Source: JBOHHR01 sp050740975
Lineage (GTDB): Bacteria > Pseudomonadota > Gammaproteobacteria > JBOHHR01
Assembly (NCBI GenBank): GCA_050740975.1
Contig: JBOIEE010000233.1
Location: forward strand, 1 to 14,457
Direction of reading: 5' to 3'
DNA length: 14,457 nucleotides
Shown here: in pieces, positions 5,308 through 13,696 of the stretch
How the letters are laid out: every line of letters begins with the position of its first letter
Position numbering within the stretch: the stretch's first letter is position 1
The notes under the pieces: generated by a model
Seen by the model: the letters and a program-made list of their open reading frames with translations, nothing else
Database searches by the model: none
Told to the model about the DNA's origin: nothing
Position numbers and translations under genes: made by a program

Positions 5308-6339
5308 GTGATCAGCGTCGGAGTTGTGGGAGGCACGGGCTATACGGGCGTCGAATTGCTTCGATTGTTAGCCAGCCATCCCCATGTCACGCTCACGGCC
5401 GTGACATCAAGGGCAGAGCGCGGGAAACCCATTGCGGAGATCTTTCCCAGCTTGCGCGGGCGCTTGTCTCTGGCCTACACCGATCCCGAGATCGAGCGGC
5501 TGTCAACATGTGAACCGGTGTTTTTCGCCGCACGGAACGGTACCGCCATGACCATGGCGCCCTCGCTTGTGGATTGCGGCGTACGTATTATCGACTTGGC
5601 GGCTGACTTTCGCCTACGCGATCCATCTCAATGGGAGCATTGGTATGGAATGCCGCACGCTTGTCCCGAGCTGCTGCAACAGGCCGTGTATGGCTTACCG
5701 GAAATGAGCAGAGACAGGATAAGCGACGCTCAAATCGTAGCCAATCCGGGATGCTATCCCACAGCGGTATTGCTCGGGTTCTTACCCCTGATCAAACACG
5801 GTGTTGTCGACACCCACCGCCTGGTCGCCGATACCAAGTCCGGCATAAGCGGCGCAGGACGGGAGCCTAGCACGCGAAACCTATTTTGCGAAACGGCGGA
5901 TAGCGTGACCGCGTATAATGTTTCCGGCCACAGGCACAGCGGCGAAATTATCCAAGGACTCGTTGCCGCTGGGGCTTGTGAGCCAGACTTGGTTTTTGTT
6001 CCACACCTAATGCCGATGATCCGGGGCCTACTCGCAACCTTATACTGTGAACTGACGGATCTGACGAAAGACTTGCAGGGCTTATACGAACAATGCTATG
6101 CGGGCGAACCCTTTGTCGATGTGATGCCGAGTGGCGCTCATCCAGAGACGCGCGGCGTACGCGGCTCAAATGTCTGTCGTTTAGCCGTACATCGGTCCCG
6201 TTGTGGCCGAAAAGCCGTGGTGCTTTCCGCTATTGATAATCTAGTTAAAGGCGCAGCTGGCCAGGCGGTGCAGAATATGAACATCATGTACGGCTTCGAT
6301 GAAACCGCGGGGCTTGGGTATACAGCCTTATTGCCTTAG
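5308..6339 (+). CDS. argC: N-acetyl-gamma-glutamyl-phosphate reductase
   Basis: ArgC reduces N-acetylglutamyl phosphate to N-acetylglutamate 5-semialdehyde with NADPH, the third step of arginine synthesis, in the cytosol. I choose GTG 5308: AAGAGGTGA, a near-complete Shine-Dalgarno sequence, ends 8 bases before it and the protein then starts MISVGVVGGTGYTGVELLRL, giving 343 residues as expected. The open frame upstream to 5137 is not used since it crosses the intergenic hairpin. Motifs: Rossmann loop GGTGYTG at 8-14, the active-site Cys149 in VANPGCYPTA, KSGISGAGR near 177-185, GHRHSGEI near 207-214 and FVPHLMPMIRG near 230-240. The usual FFALPHG motif reads FFAARNG here, a tolerated-looking variation. 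Intact. The neighbours are not arginine genes, and no ARG box was recognised. Confidence 0.96.
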   Translation: MISVGVVGGTGYTGVELLRLLASHPHVTLTAVTSRAERGKPIAEIFPSLRGRLSLAYTDPEIERLSTCEPVFFAARNGTAMTMAPSLVDCGVRIIDLAADFRLRDPSQWEHWYGMPHACPELLQQAVYGLPEMSRDRISDAQIVANPGCYPTAVLLGFLPLIKHGVVDTHRLVADTKSGISGAGREPSTRNLFCETADSVTAYNVSGHRHSGEIIQGLVAAGACEPDLVFVPHLMPMIRGLLATLYCELTDLTKDLQGLYEQCYAGEPFVDVMPSGAHPETRGVRGSNVCRLAVHRSRCGRKAVVLSAIDNLVKGAAGQAVQNMNIMYGFDETAGLGYTALLP

Positions 6340-6503
6340 AGCGAGCGAGAGCTATGGGCGGTTCAGTTATTACTGGTTTTATTATCAGCAAATGTTTGGA
6401 ACAGGGGGCGCACAAAATCGCTTAGCCGAGAGGAGGCACTGGTGGGAGGGTACCGATTGGGCGGTCGCGGTTTTCTGAGGGCATCTCTGTGGCAAAGTGA
6501 CCA

Positions 6504-9500
6504 CTATCTGATAATCAGATCTGCTGGGCATTGGCCAAGGACGACGCTTGTTGCATCAAAGCGTATTACGCCTTCGCCTTCTACGTGATCGATGGGGTGT
6601 GATAGCGGAGGCTTTACGATGATTTTACCCGGTGGCACGGCCAGATCCCCGGAAAGCGAGAAACGCAGGGCATGGTCGCTGTCGCGGCGCAGCGTGTAGC
6701 AGAGCCGGCCATAGTAGGTCGGCAGATCCTTGACGACGATCTCAAAATCGTCGGCCAACCACTCATCGGAGATCCCGGCGGCAAGCACCAAAGATTGGCT
6801 GGCCTCGCGTTCGAATGCAAGCAGGCTGCGCAGCGCGAGAATATATTCGGCGCCGATCCAGGTATGGGGCATATCGCCGATATGCGCAGGGCTTTTCGGA
6901 TCGTTCCATGCGATCTCCGCCCACTGATTCCAAGGTGGCGGGCGCCGATCGGCCACGAAGAACTTGAGGACCTCATGCGCTTCGTGCCGACGATTGAGAC
7001 GCACCAGCGCCGCGATGGTGCGGATCTCGTAGGGGCTGTAATGGGTCCAACCTTTGTTCTCCATGAACCGCTCGCGAAATCCACACAAATATCGCTCGAA
7101 GGTATGGCCGATCTCCGATTCAAACCAAGCCGGTAGCTCCTCGATGAGCGCCACTGCGTTGGCGGTGGCCGTGGGATCGAAATCAGCTAATTCCACGGAG
7201 CCCGGAATATAGGCGATATCGCGCTCCGCCAGGGTCGCTGCAATCGAAGCGCGTAAGGTTGTGCCGAAGGCATCGCACAAGAGCGTCATGCGCAGCGCTT
7301 GCTGGTGATCGCCGACGATCTCGGCCATGGCAGCCGCATCGCGCAGGCCCCGCAACGCCCAGAAATCGTCCCAGTAGGCGTGAACGGCATGGGCCAGATA
7401 GCCCTCGTGACTGACTGACTCCGGCAACAGCCCGTAACAAGCCCGCTTTTCGGGCATTCGATATTCCGCGCTGAGGCGCTGGCGGCGCAAATCTTCGATG
7501 TAATCGACGCACTTCACCGCCGCGGGCCAGAGCTCGTTGAGTAAATCCATATCACCGGTGAAGCGAAAGCATTCCATGAGGGTGTAGATGAACTCACCCT
7601 GGCTGTCGTATTCGGGCAGCCAATCGGGGCCATCGCGATCGACACAGCAGGGTACCTTGCCGTCCGGCGCTTGATGCTGCGCGTACCAGCGGATGAAATC
7701 GCACGCTTCTTGCACAAGGCCAACCCGCAGCAAGGCCGCCGCCATGGTGGCGCCATCCCGGATCCACGAGCGCGTGTAACGGCGCGGGCCGGGTTGCAGA
7801 GCGGAACCGTCGCGGTTGACCAGGATATGAGCAGCCGCTGTCGAGAAGGTATCGGTCCATCCGCGCGCCGCGGCCGGCAGACGAATTTCGACCGCTCCCA
7901 GCTTGGTTTGCCACACCCGTAGCGCCTGAGCGAACTGCCATGCCCCCTTTGTTTCCAGCGTGCAGGAGCGCGCCAAGTCCTTTGCGCCGAAAGGGGCGGC
8001 GACAAAAATTTCTTGCGTGCCACCGGGGGCCAGATCAAGCGTATAGCACAGCGCGCCGGTGGCATAACCAAAGCTATCGCTAACTTCTTTGTGCGGGGGT
8101 AATTCGCCCGTTTTCAGGTATTCGCCCAGGCCGCCCTGATCAAAGGTGGCGGCAGCGAATCGGTCGGGCGCGTTTAGGGGAATGATGATCGTGCTGCGGT
8201 TGACCGATACGCCGTCCTGACTGAACGCGAGCTCCCGGATCGGGCTTACGCCGCCCAGGGATTTGAAGGCTTGCCAAGGCGGTGTGACCTGGAAAGGGCG
8301 GACCGCCACAAAAAGACGCACAAGCCGGGGTCTATCGTGCGCATTCTCCACCCGGTAACGTATATACAAAACGGCCTGGCCCCGATCGCTGGCCGCAAAT
8401 GCCGTGATCTTCAGCGCGATGCCGTTCTTGTGCCACAGGGACGAAGGGATAGGCAGGAACCCCTGCTCCAGCTTCTGCGCGAGAGTCACATCGGCCCAGG
8501 TGACAAGCTCGTTATCGACGTATAGGAAGGGTTCGATCGAGACAGAGCCTCGGTCAATCTCCACCATGCCTTCTTCGTTCAGAAGACCTAGCGCGCCGCC
8601 CTCCGGGGTGGCTACCGGCGACCAGTAGGTCTGCTCCCCATACAAGTATCTGGGATAGAAGCCCTTCCGTTCATGCATGGCAATGTACTGGAAAAACGCA
8701 TTGATAGAGCGCGAAAACTCATAGGGCTTGATCTCGAGTTCGACCATGCCGAAGGTTTGTTTTTGGGTCCCTCGTTGGTACAGGTTCACCCGAAGATAGC
8801 GGGATACGGTATTAGGTAGGTAGATATAGCTGCGTTCGCCTTGTGCTTCGCGAGCTGTGTAGACGGTTCGCCATGCAGCTGTGTCGTTTGCGATCTGGAC
8901 ATCAAAATCTCGTGCCGCAAAAACCGGCACCCAGTGGACGATCACGCCACCCAATTCGCGCTCCTGCTTGAAATCCAGCAGCAACCATTGCCGCTCGCCG
9001 CTGATCGCGCTGCGCCAACTGGTCTGCGGGGAATGATCTATGACGCACCTGGGTTCGTAGCCCGGCAAGGCACTGGAAGCCTGGGCCACGGGAACCAAGC
9101 GAAAACTCCGATCCTCAAAGCGCAAGTCCTCGATCCAGACCGTTCCTTTGCTCCCAGAGCTGGCCACGATAACGAGCTCGATCGCCCCCACCTGGGTCAT
9201 CGCGCCGCCCCCTGCGGGGCCCCAGGCAAATTCGATTTCGCGGCTCTTGATCTCTAAGCACCGCCAGTCGCCGGACGGGCCTAACGCCTTCTGGCGATAC
9301 CACCAGACGCTATCGCCAGGCGGGTCGATGAGCTTGAACTCGAACGTGTTAGCAGCTGCGAAACCGCGCATGTTGAAGCGAAAGGCGTAGCACTCCGGCA
9401 ACCAGCGCGAAAAATGTTTGCGCGCGACAACAAAACCATGACCTCCTTTGAAGTCGAAGTCGAGCCGCATCGCTTTCCCTTTAAGACCGGCATCCGGTGA

Positions 9501-9581
9501 GATCACTAACTGCGCCTGTCCCGATGCCACTGCGCTCCAGCCGGACAGATCTTCAAAATCATCGAGCATCTCGCTCTGCAT
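6504..9581 (-). CDS. Large multidomain glycosidase-like protein with discoidin domain
   Basis: A 1025-residue protein with no signal peptide or membrane segment, so probably cytoplasmic. The start is ATG 9581: AAGGAG lies 8 bases before it, while the ATG at 9587 would be only 2 bases from that site. Parts in order: a galactose-binding-like beta-sandwich of the CBM11 type at about 4-160, an F5/8-type C (discoidin) domain at about 170-285 (SSALPGYEPRCVIDHSPQTSW and a DFDVQIANDTAAWRTVY stretch), a beta-rich domain at about 290-565, an (alpha/alpha)6 six-hairpin domain at about 575-928, and a small C-terminal beta domain. The barrel has RSWIRDGATMAAALLRVG near 604-621 and PEYDSQGEFIYTLMECFRF near 656-674, similar in style to glycogen-debranching and GH15/GH63/GH94-like enzymes, with candidate acidic residues D609, E657 and D659. 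The substrate is unknown, probably an alpha-glucan or other oligosaccharide. It stands alone and is divergent from the transporter gene. Confidence 0.75.
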   Translation of the reverse strand: MQSEMLDDFEDLSGWSAVASGQAQLVISPDAGLKGKAMRLDFDFKGGHGFVVARKHFSRWLPECYAFRFNMRGFAAANTFEFKLIDPPGDSVWWYRQKALGPSGDWRCLEIKSREIEFAWGPAGGGAMTQVGAIELVIVASSGSKGTVWIEDLRFEDRSFRLVPVAQASSALPGYEPRCVIDHSPQTSWRSAISGERQWLLLDFKQERELGGVIVHWVPVFAARDFDVQIANDTAAWRTVYTAREAQGERSYIYLPNTVSRYLRVNLYQRGTQKQTFGMVELEIKPYEFSRSINAFFQYIAMHERKGFYPRYLYGEQTYWSPVATPEGGALGLLNEEGMVEIDRGSVSIEPFLYVDNELVTWADVTLAQKLEQGFLPIPSSLWHKNGIALKITAFAASDRGQAVLYIRYRVENAHDRPRLVRLFVAVRPFQVTPPWQAFKSLGGVSPIRELAFSQDGVSVNRSTIIIPLNAPDRFAAATFDQGGLGEYLKTGELPPHKEVSDSFGYATGALCYTLDLAPGGTQEIFVAAPFGAKDLARSCTLETKGAWQFAQALRVWQTKLGAVEIRLPAAARGWTDTFSTAAAHILVNRDGSALQPGPRRYTRSWIRDGATMAAALLRVGLVQEACDFIRWYAQHQAPDGKVPCCVDRDGPDWLPEYDSQGEFIYTLMECFRFTGDMDLLNELWPAAVKCVDYIEDLRRQRLSAEYRMPEKRACYGLLPESVSHEGYLAHAVHAYWDDFWALRGLRDAAAMAEIVGDHQQALRMTLLCDAFGTTLRASIAATLAERDIAYIPGSVELADFDPTATANAVALIEELPAWFESEIGHTFERYLCGFRERFMENKGWTHYSPYEIRTIAALVRLNRRHEAHEVLKFFVADRRPPPWNQWAEIAWNDPKSPAHIGDMPHTWIGAEYILALRSLLAFEREASQSLVLAAGISDEWLADDFEIVVKDLPTYYGRLCYTLRRDSDHALRFSLSGDLAVPPGKIIVKPPLSHPIDHVEGEGVIRFDATSVVLGQCPADLIIR

Positions 9582-9784
9582 CGTCATCGCTCCTTGGTCA
9601 GCGCTTTGGAGAAACGATAGGGATTAACTGTAGCACCTGCAAGTTGAATTGAGACGCTCTCCCTTGCGGACGGCGTTAGCGTGAGCCACACTGGTTTAAA
9701 AAATGCCTGGAAAAACTTGCCCGGCTTGGTAACGGCGGGGATTTGCTGGGCTGGTCTTTATCCTTCAATGGTAAACCGTAAAAA

Positions 9785-11554
9785 ATGGATGGACGACAGG
9801 ATCCGAACAACCGCCTGAATCGCGATCGATTGCTGCGAGGCATCAAGAAGTTCGCAAGCTCCGAGGTCAGTGGCAAGGCTAAACGGTACTTTACGGCGCT
9901 CATCCTCTTTTTGCTCGCAATCAACGGCCTCAATGTCGTGAACAGCTATGTTGGCCGTGACTTCATGACGGCCATCGAAAACCGCAACACGGCGGAATTC
10001 ATCTGGCAGGCCGTCCTCTACGTCGGTGTGTTTGCGGGCAGCACAATAGTGGCGGTGTTTTATCGCTTCATCGAGGATCGTCTGGGGCTCCTGTGGCGGG
10101 AGTGGCTAACCCGGAAGCTAGTCAACCGTTACCTAGAGCATCCCGTTTACTATCGTCTTAACAACGGCCTGGGCGCAAACGGCAAGACCGTGAATCCGGA
10201 CCAGCGCATTAGCGAAGACGTGCGCGCCTTTACCGTCACGACGCTTTCGTTCATGCTCATGCTGCTTAACGCCATTTTGACGGTGGTTGCTTTTTCCGGC
10301 GTCCTGTGGTCGATCAGTCCGTTGTTGTTCCTGGTGGCTGTTTTGTATTCCGCGATAGGATCGTTCTTAACGATCGCTTTGGGACGCCCACTTGTGGGGT
10401 TGAACTACATGCAGTTCGATAAGGAAGCGAACTTCAGGGCCGACCTCATTCATGTGCGCGAGAACGCCGCATCGGTGGCGCTTTTGCGCCGCGAGGGTCG
10501 GCTTAAAGCCCGGTTATTGCGTCATCTCGATGACCTTGCGGCTAATTTTCGTCGCATCGTTGCGGTTCAGCGCAACCTGGGGTTTTTCACTACCGGCTAC
10601 AATTATCTGATCCAGATCATCCCTGCCTTGGTCGTGGCCCCGCTTTTTATCCGGGGGCAAGTCGAGTTCGGCGTGATCACGCAGTCGGCCATGGCGTTCG
10701 CCCATCTCATGGGTGCGTTTTCTCTGATCGTCACTCACTTCCAATCCATTTCCTCGTTCACGGCCGTGGTCGCCCGGCTGGGCTCCCTAATGGAAGCCAT
10801 GGACCAGGCGCAATCGATTCCAGTACCGAAGCCCGATGTCGGCGAAATACCGATCGGCGCGGCCTGTGTTACCTCGACCGAATCGGCTATCCAGCTTTGC
10901 GTTGGCGATGCGGACCGTGGGATCACCTACGAGCGACTGACGCTGCTGTCTCCCGTGGATGACCGCCTTTTGATCAAAGAGCTGACGGTATCGATTCCAA
11001 ACGGGATGAGGGTCCTGATCTCCGGTGCTAATGAGGCGGCGAAAGTGGCATTGTTGCGGGCAACTGCGGGGATCTGGGACACCGGTGAGGGGCGCATTAC
11101 CCGCCCTAGCCCTGAGCATATTATTTTCCTCCCCGAGCGGCCCTATCTGCCCCCGGGAACGCTGCGCGAAGTTCTGCTGCGGACGGGAAAGGAACTGGCG
11201 AACTCAGACGGCCAGATCCTCAGCACACTGCGCGAGCTAAACATCGATCCGGTGTTGACGCGTTGTGGGGGACTGGATGGGGAGCAGGATTGGGCGAATA
11301 TTCTTTCCCTCGCCGAGCAGCAAGTCTTCGCGATCGCACGCCTGCTCCTCGCCACCCCGTGCTTCGCTTTCTTGCACCGCGTGGGCGCTAGCCTCGCCCC
11401 AGGACAGGTCGAGCAGATCTTAAGAATCCTCTCCCAACACGCGATAGCCTACATTAGCCTCGGAGAGGCCAACGGCTCGCTTGACTACTACGACGCAGTG
11501 CTCGAAATCGCTCGCGACGGCGCTTGGACGTGGAGGCCGGTGCGCGATCAATGA
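9785..11554 (+). CDS. YddA/SbmA-type transporter with degenerate ATPase domain
   Basis: A 589-residue fusion of an ABC_membrane_2/SbmA-BacA-type transmembrane domain (about 30-340) and an ABC nucleotide-binding domain (about 380-589). The membrane part has hydrophobic segments near 35-55, 75-95, 155-180, 180-200 and 270-290 and clear family marks: NPDQRISEDVR at 137-147, NFRADLIHVRENAAS at 216-230 and FTTGYNYLIQIIPALVVAPLF near 268-288 (quoted by parts). The ATPase part keeps the fold and FLPERPYLPPGTLREVLL, but Walker A reads GANEAAKV (414-421), the Q-loop Gln is Glu451, the signature is LSLAEQQ (507-513), the Walker B and catalytic acids are His531-Arg532, and the H-loop His is Glu561. Intact family members have GxSGSGKS, Q, LSLGEQQ, LDE and GHR. 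The frame is intact, so it is under selection as a protein. Start ATG 9785 has no strong Shine-Dalgarno sequence. Confidence 0.88.
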   Translation: MDGRQDPNNRLNRDRLLRGIKKFASSEVSGKAKRYFTALILFLLAINGLNVVNSYVGRDFMTAIENRNTAEFIWQAVLYVGVFAGSTIVAVFYRFIEDRLGLLWREWLTRKLVNRYLEHPVYYRLNNGLGANGKTVNPDQRISEDVRAFTVTTLSFMLMLLNAILTVVAFSGVLWSISPLLFLVAVLYSAIGSFLTIALGRPLVGLNYMQFDKEANFRADLIHVRENAASVALLRREGRLKARLLRHLDDLAANFRRIVAVQRNLGFFTTGYNYLIQIIPALVVAPLFIRGQVEFGVITQSAMAFAHLMGAFSLIVTHFQSISSFTAVVARLGSLMEAMDQAQSIPVPKPDVGEIPIGAACVTSTESAIQLCVGDADRGITYERLTLLSPVDDRLLIKELTVSIPNGMRVLISGANEAAKVALLRATAGIWDTGEGRITRPSPEHIIFLPERPYLPPGTLREVLLRTGKELANSDGQILSTLRELNIDPVLTRCGGLDGEQDWANILSLAEQQVFAIARLLLATPCFAFLHRVGASLAPGQVEQILRILSQHAIAYISLGEANGSLDYYDAVLEIARDGAWTWRPVRDQ

Positions 11555-11557
11555 ATC

Positions 11558-11575
11558 CCCGTTATTATGCACGGG
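11558..11575 (+). terminator. Weak hairpin after the transporter stop
   Basis: CCCGT (11558-11562) can pair with ACGGG (11571-11575) around TATTATGC, three bases after the transporter stop codon. No T run follows. Weak support as a terminator. Confidence 0.2.
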
Positions 11576-11587
11576 CGTTATACTAAT

Positions 11588-11737
11588 GGGCACTTCGAAA
11601 AATTCCATCCGTGGAATTTTCGCATCGCAAAGCAAAAATGCGATTTTTGCGTTGCTCCATTTCTCAAACAGTTACCTGTTCGAGAAATGGCCGCATATCC
11701 CTATGCTGCTGGGCACTTCGAATTAATCGAAGTGCCC
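11588..11737 (+). mobile_element. MITE-like element of five consecutive hairpins
   Basis: The 150-base element starts with GGGCACTTCGA (11588-11598) and ends with its inverse TCGAAGTGCCC (11727-11737). It is flanked by direct TAAT repeats (11584-11587 and 11738-11741), as expected for a target duplication. Inside are stems at 11599-11607/11612-11620 (9 bp, perfect), 11632-11638/11644-11650 (7 bp), 11657-11671/11676-11690 (14 of 15 bp), 11693-11697/11702-11706 (5 bp) and 11711-11721/11727-11737 (11 bp, perfect). It encodes no protein, and a second diverged copy lies at 4988-5118. It lies between the transporter gene and the ALDH gene, 46 bases before the ALDH start. Confidence 0.85.
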
Positions 11738-11783
11738 TAATGCCAACAGCGATTCTTACCATCGCATTGTGAGGCTCACCGCA

Positions 11784-13319
11784 ATGACACTATTGCAAGA
11801 CCTTGGCCTTGAACCCCTCAACGCCGGAGCATGCACCGGTCCGGATACTTGGCTAAAAGGTGCTCTGGGTCCGGTGCTGACTTCGCTTTCGCCCGCAACG
11901 GTCGAGCCGATTGGTCGGGTACAGGTTGCCTCGGGGTCGGACTACGAGACGGTGATCCAGAGCGCCAGCGAGGCGTTTACAGCCTGGCGCATGGTGCCCG
12001 CGCCGCAGCGTGGGGAAGTGGTGCGTAAGATCGCGCAAGCCTTGCGCGAAAAGAAAGACCTACTCGGCAGCCTGGTGTCGCTCGAGTCCGGGAAGATCAA
12101 ACAGGAGGGCGATGGCGAAGTACAAGAGATGATCGATATTGCGGATTTCGCCGTCGGCCAGTCCCGTATGCTGTATGGAAACACCATGCATTCGGAACGC
12201 CCTATGCATCGCATGTATGAACAGTGGCATCCGCTCGGGGTCATCGGCGTCATCACGGCATTTAATTTTCCCGTAGCGGTATGGGCCTGGAATGCGTTCA
12301 TTGCCGCCGTGGCGGGGAATACAGTGGTTTGGCGACCCTCGCCGAAGACCCCGCTCTGCGCCATTGCCATACAGAAGATCTGCAATAAGGTACTGGAGCG
12401 GGAAGGCTATAAGGGCCTATTCTCTTTGCTCATCGAAGAGGGTGCGCAACTGGCCGAGCGATTGGCCCAGGACCGCCGTGTAGCTCTTCTCTCCTTTACC
12501 GGTTCCAGTCGAGTAGGCCGCCGTGTTGGGGAAATGGTGGCTAGCCGCCTGGGCCGCAGCCTCTTGGAGCTCAGCGGCAACAACGCCATTATCGTGGACG
12601 AGACAGCGGATTTAGATCTCGCCGTGCCGGCCATAGTCTTTGGCGCCGTGGGCACGGCCGGGCAGCGCTGCACCACCACCCGTCGCCTGATCGTGCAACA
12701 GAAAAAATACCATGAGGTAATCGACCGCTTGGTGAGCGCCTACCAGCAAGTCACGATCGGCGACCCACTCGACCCCCAGGTTTTAATGGGACCGCTCATC
12801 GAAGCGGCGGCGGTGGAGAAATTCCAAGCCGCCATCGCTGAGATCCAACGCCTGGGCGGCGAGATCCTATACGGCGGTCGAACCATCGAGCGCGCCGGGT
12901 ATTTCGTGCAACCGACGATCGCCAGAGCCGAGAATCGCTGGGATATCGTGCGAGGCGAGACCTTCGCGCCTATCCTCTACGTCATGAGCTATCGCACCCT
13001 GGAGGAGGCCATCGCCCTGAACAACGATGTGCCCCAAGGGCTTACCTCGGCTTTGTTTACCACCGATCTTCGCCATGCCGAGCGGTTCCTGTCGGCGCTC
13101 GGTTCCGACTGCGGGATCGCCAATATCAACATCGGCACCTCGGGGGCGGAGATCGGTGGCGCCTTCGGTGGAGAGAAAGACACTGGCGGTGGGCGCGAAG
13201 CGGGCTCGGATGCTTGGAAAAGCTACATGCGTCGCCAGACCAATACCATCAATTGGGGTTCAGAGCTACCCTTGGCTCAGGGAATACGCTTTGCGCTGGG
13301 CCAAGATCCGAGCACGTGA
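11784..13319 (+). CDS. ALDH7-family semialdehyde dehydrogenase (aminoadipate semialdehyde type)
   Basis: A 511-residue NAD-dependent aldehyde dehydrogenase of the ALDH7/antiquitin branch, whose bacterial members oxidise 2-aminoadipate 6-semialdehyde (in equilibrium with piperideine-6-carboxylate) in lysine breakdown. The start is ATG 11784; a GTG 15 bases earlier is possible but has no better ribosome site. Motifs: ITAFNFPVAVWAWNAFIA with Asn161, VVWRPSPKTPL at 181-191, SFTGSSRVGRRVG at 237-249, LELSGNNAIIV with the general base Glu262, GTAGQRCTTTRR with catalytic Cys296, GETFAPILYV near 391-400 and the ALDH7 tail with GTSGAEIGGAFGGEKDTGG near 451-469 and YMRRQTNTINW near 481-491. Two family positions differ: the usual Lys before PSPK is Arg184, and LELGG reads LELSG (Ser264). 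No other lysine-degradation gene is nearby. The upstream region contains the MITE. Confidence 0.92.
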   Translation: MTLLQDLGLEPLNAGACTGPDTWLKGALGPVLTSLSPATVEPIGRVQVASGSDYETVIQSASEAFTAWRMVPAPQRGEVVRKIAQALREKKDLLGSLVSLESGKIKQEGDGEVQEMIDIADFAVGQSRMLYGNTMHSERPMHRMYEQWHPLGVIGVITAFNFPVAVWAWNAFIAAVAGNTVVWRPSPKTPLCAIAIQKICNKVLEREGYKGLFSLLIEEGAQLAERLAQDRRVALLSFTGSSRVGRRVGEMVASRLGRSLLELSGNNAIIVDETADLDLAVPAIVFGAVGTAGQRCTTTRRLIVQQKKYHEVIDRLVSAYQQVTIGDPLDPQVLMGPLIEAAAVEKFQAAIAEIQRLGGEILYGGRTIERAGYFVQPTIARAENRWDIVRGETFAPILYVMSYRTLEEAIALNNDVPQGLTSALFTTDLRHAERFLSALGSDCGIANINIGTSGAEIGGAFGGEKDTGGGREAGSDAWKSYMRRQTNTINWGSELPLAQGIRFALGQDPST

Positions 13320-13412
13320 CTAGTTGCACTGGGCGCATCCCGGCCTGTTACCACGCGCCGGAATATGGGGGCAGGGGACAGGAGGCGCGGGAATACCGCC
13401 AATGAGCGAACC

Positions 13413-13553
13413 TCATCGCTCACCGCGGTAATCGCGTTTGATCCACGCCTTGTGGGTCTCGGGGTCGTGGCAGTAATTCGTCTCGGCTAAGGCGGCGGAC
13501 CATAAGCGGTGGCAAAATGAAGCTGTATTGACCTTTATTTGCGCTGAGCGCAT
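13413..13553 (-). CDS. Possible 46-residue small protein, unrecognised
   Basis: A short frame from ATG 13553 to TGA 13413-13415 encodes 46 residues. Its C-terminal half reads AETNYCHDPETHKAWIKRDY, with two Cys-His pairs (C14-H15 and C28-H29), a further His and several aromatic residues; it is highly charged and looks more protein-like than the other frames here. The start lacks a visible Shine-Dalgarno sequence, so it may be the end of a decayed gene and not a complete one. I do not recognise a family. A Cys/His-rich small protein could bind a metal, but that is only a guess. Confidence 0.25.
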   Translation of the reverse strand: MRSAQIKVNTASFCHRLWSAALAETNYCHDPETHKAWIKRDYRGER

Positions 13554-13622
13554 ATTAGTAACGCATGCTGGGAGTTTGTGGGGGAAAGGATAGATTTTCT
13601 GGCTAAAAGAGTTGCCGTTGTA

Positions 13623-13642
13623 CGTCTATAAACGCATAGACG
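13623..13642. promoter_or_regulatory. 7-bp inverted repeat upstream of the TPR protein gene
   Basis: CGTCTAT (13623-13629) and ATAGACG (13636-13642) are exact inverted copies around AAACGC, centred about 65 bases before the start codon at 13697. Spacing and symmetry suit a dimeric regulator site or a leader hairpin; no second copy was found in the window. Confidence 0.3.
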
Positions 13643-13696
13643 AAACACATGGGTACTGGGAATTAAACCGGGACTCATTACAAGGGACACAGGAAG

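Larger units (their letters stand above)
13320..13696. other. Intergenic region between ALDH and TPR protein genes
   Basis: This 377-base gap contains a 46-codon minus-strand frame (13413-13553), a 7-bp hairpin at 13403-13409/13416-13422, and a 7-bp inverted repeat at 13623-13629/13636-13642. A weak plus-strand promoter pair is possible (TTGACC 13528-13533 and TATTAG 13553-13558, spacing 19). Nothing else is supported. Confidence 0.4.

Noticed and set aside
6442..6588. Plus-strand frame of 48 codons starting at GTG with AGGAGG upstream
   Set aside because: The ribosome site is good, but most of the frame is antisense to the end of the large glycosidase-like gene and the peptide resembles nothing; likely chance.
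13340..13395. REP-like G-rich stretch containing GGGGACAGG
   Set aside because: The motif resembles REP-associated sequences, but there is no paired inverted copy or second occurrence in the window, so no repeat call is justified.
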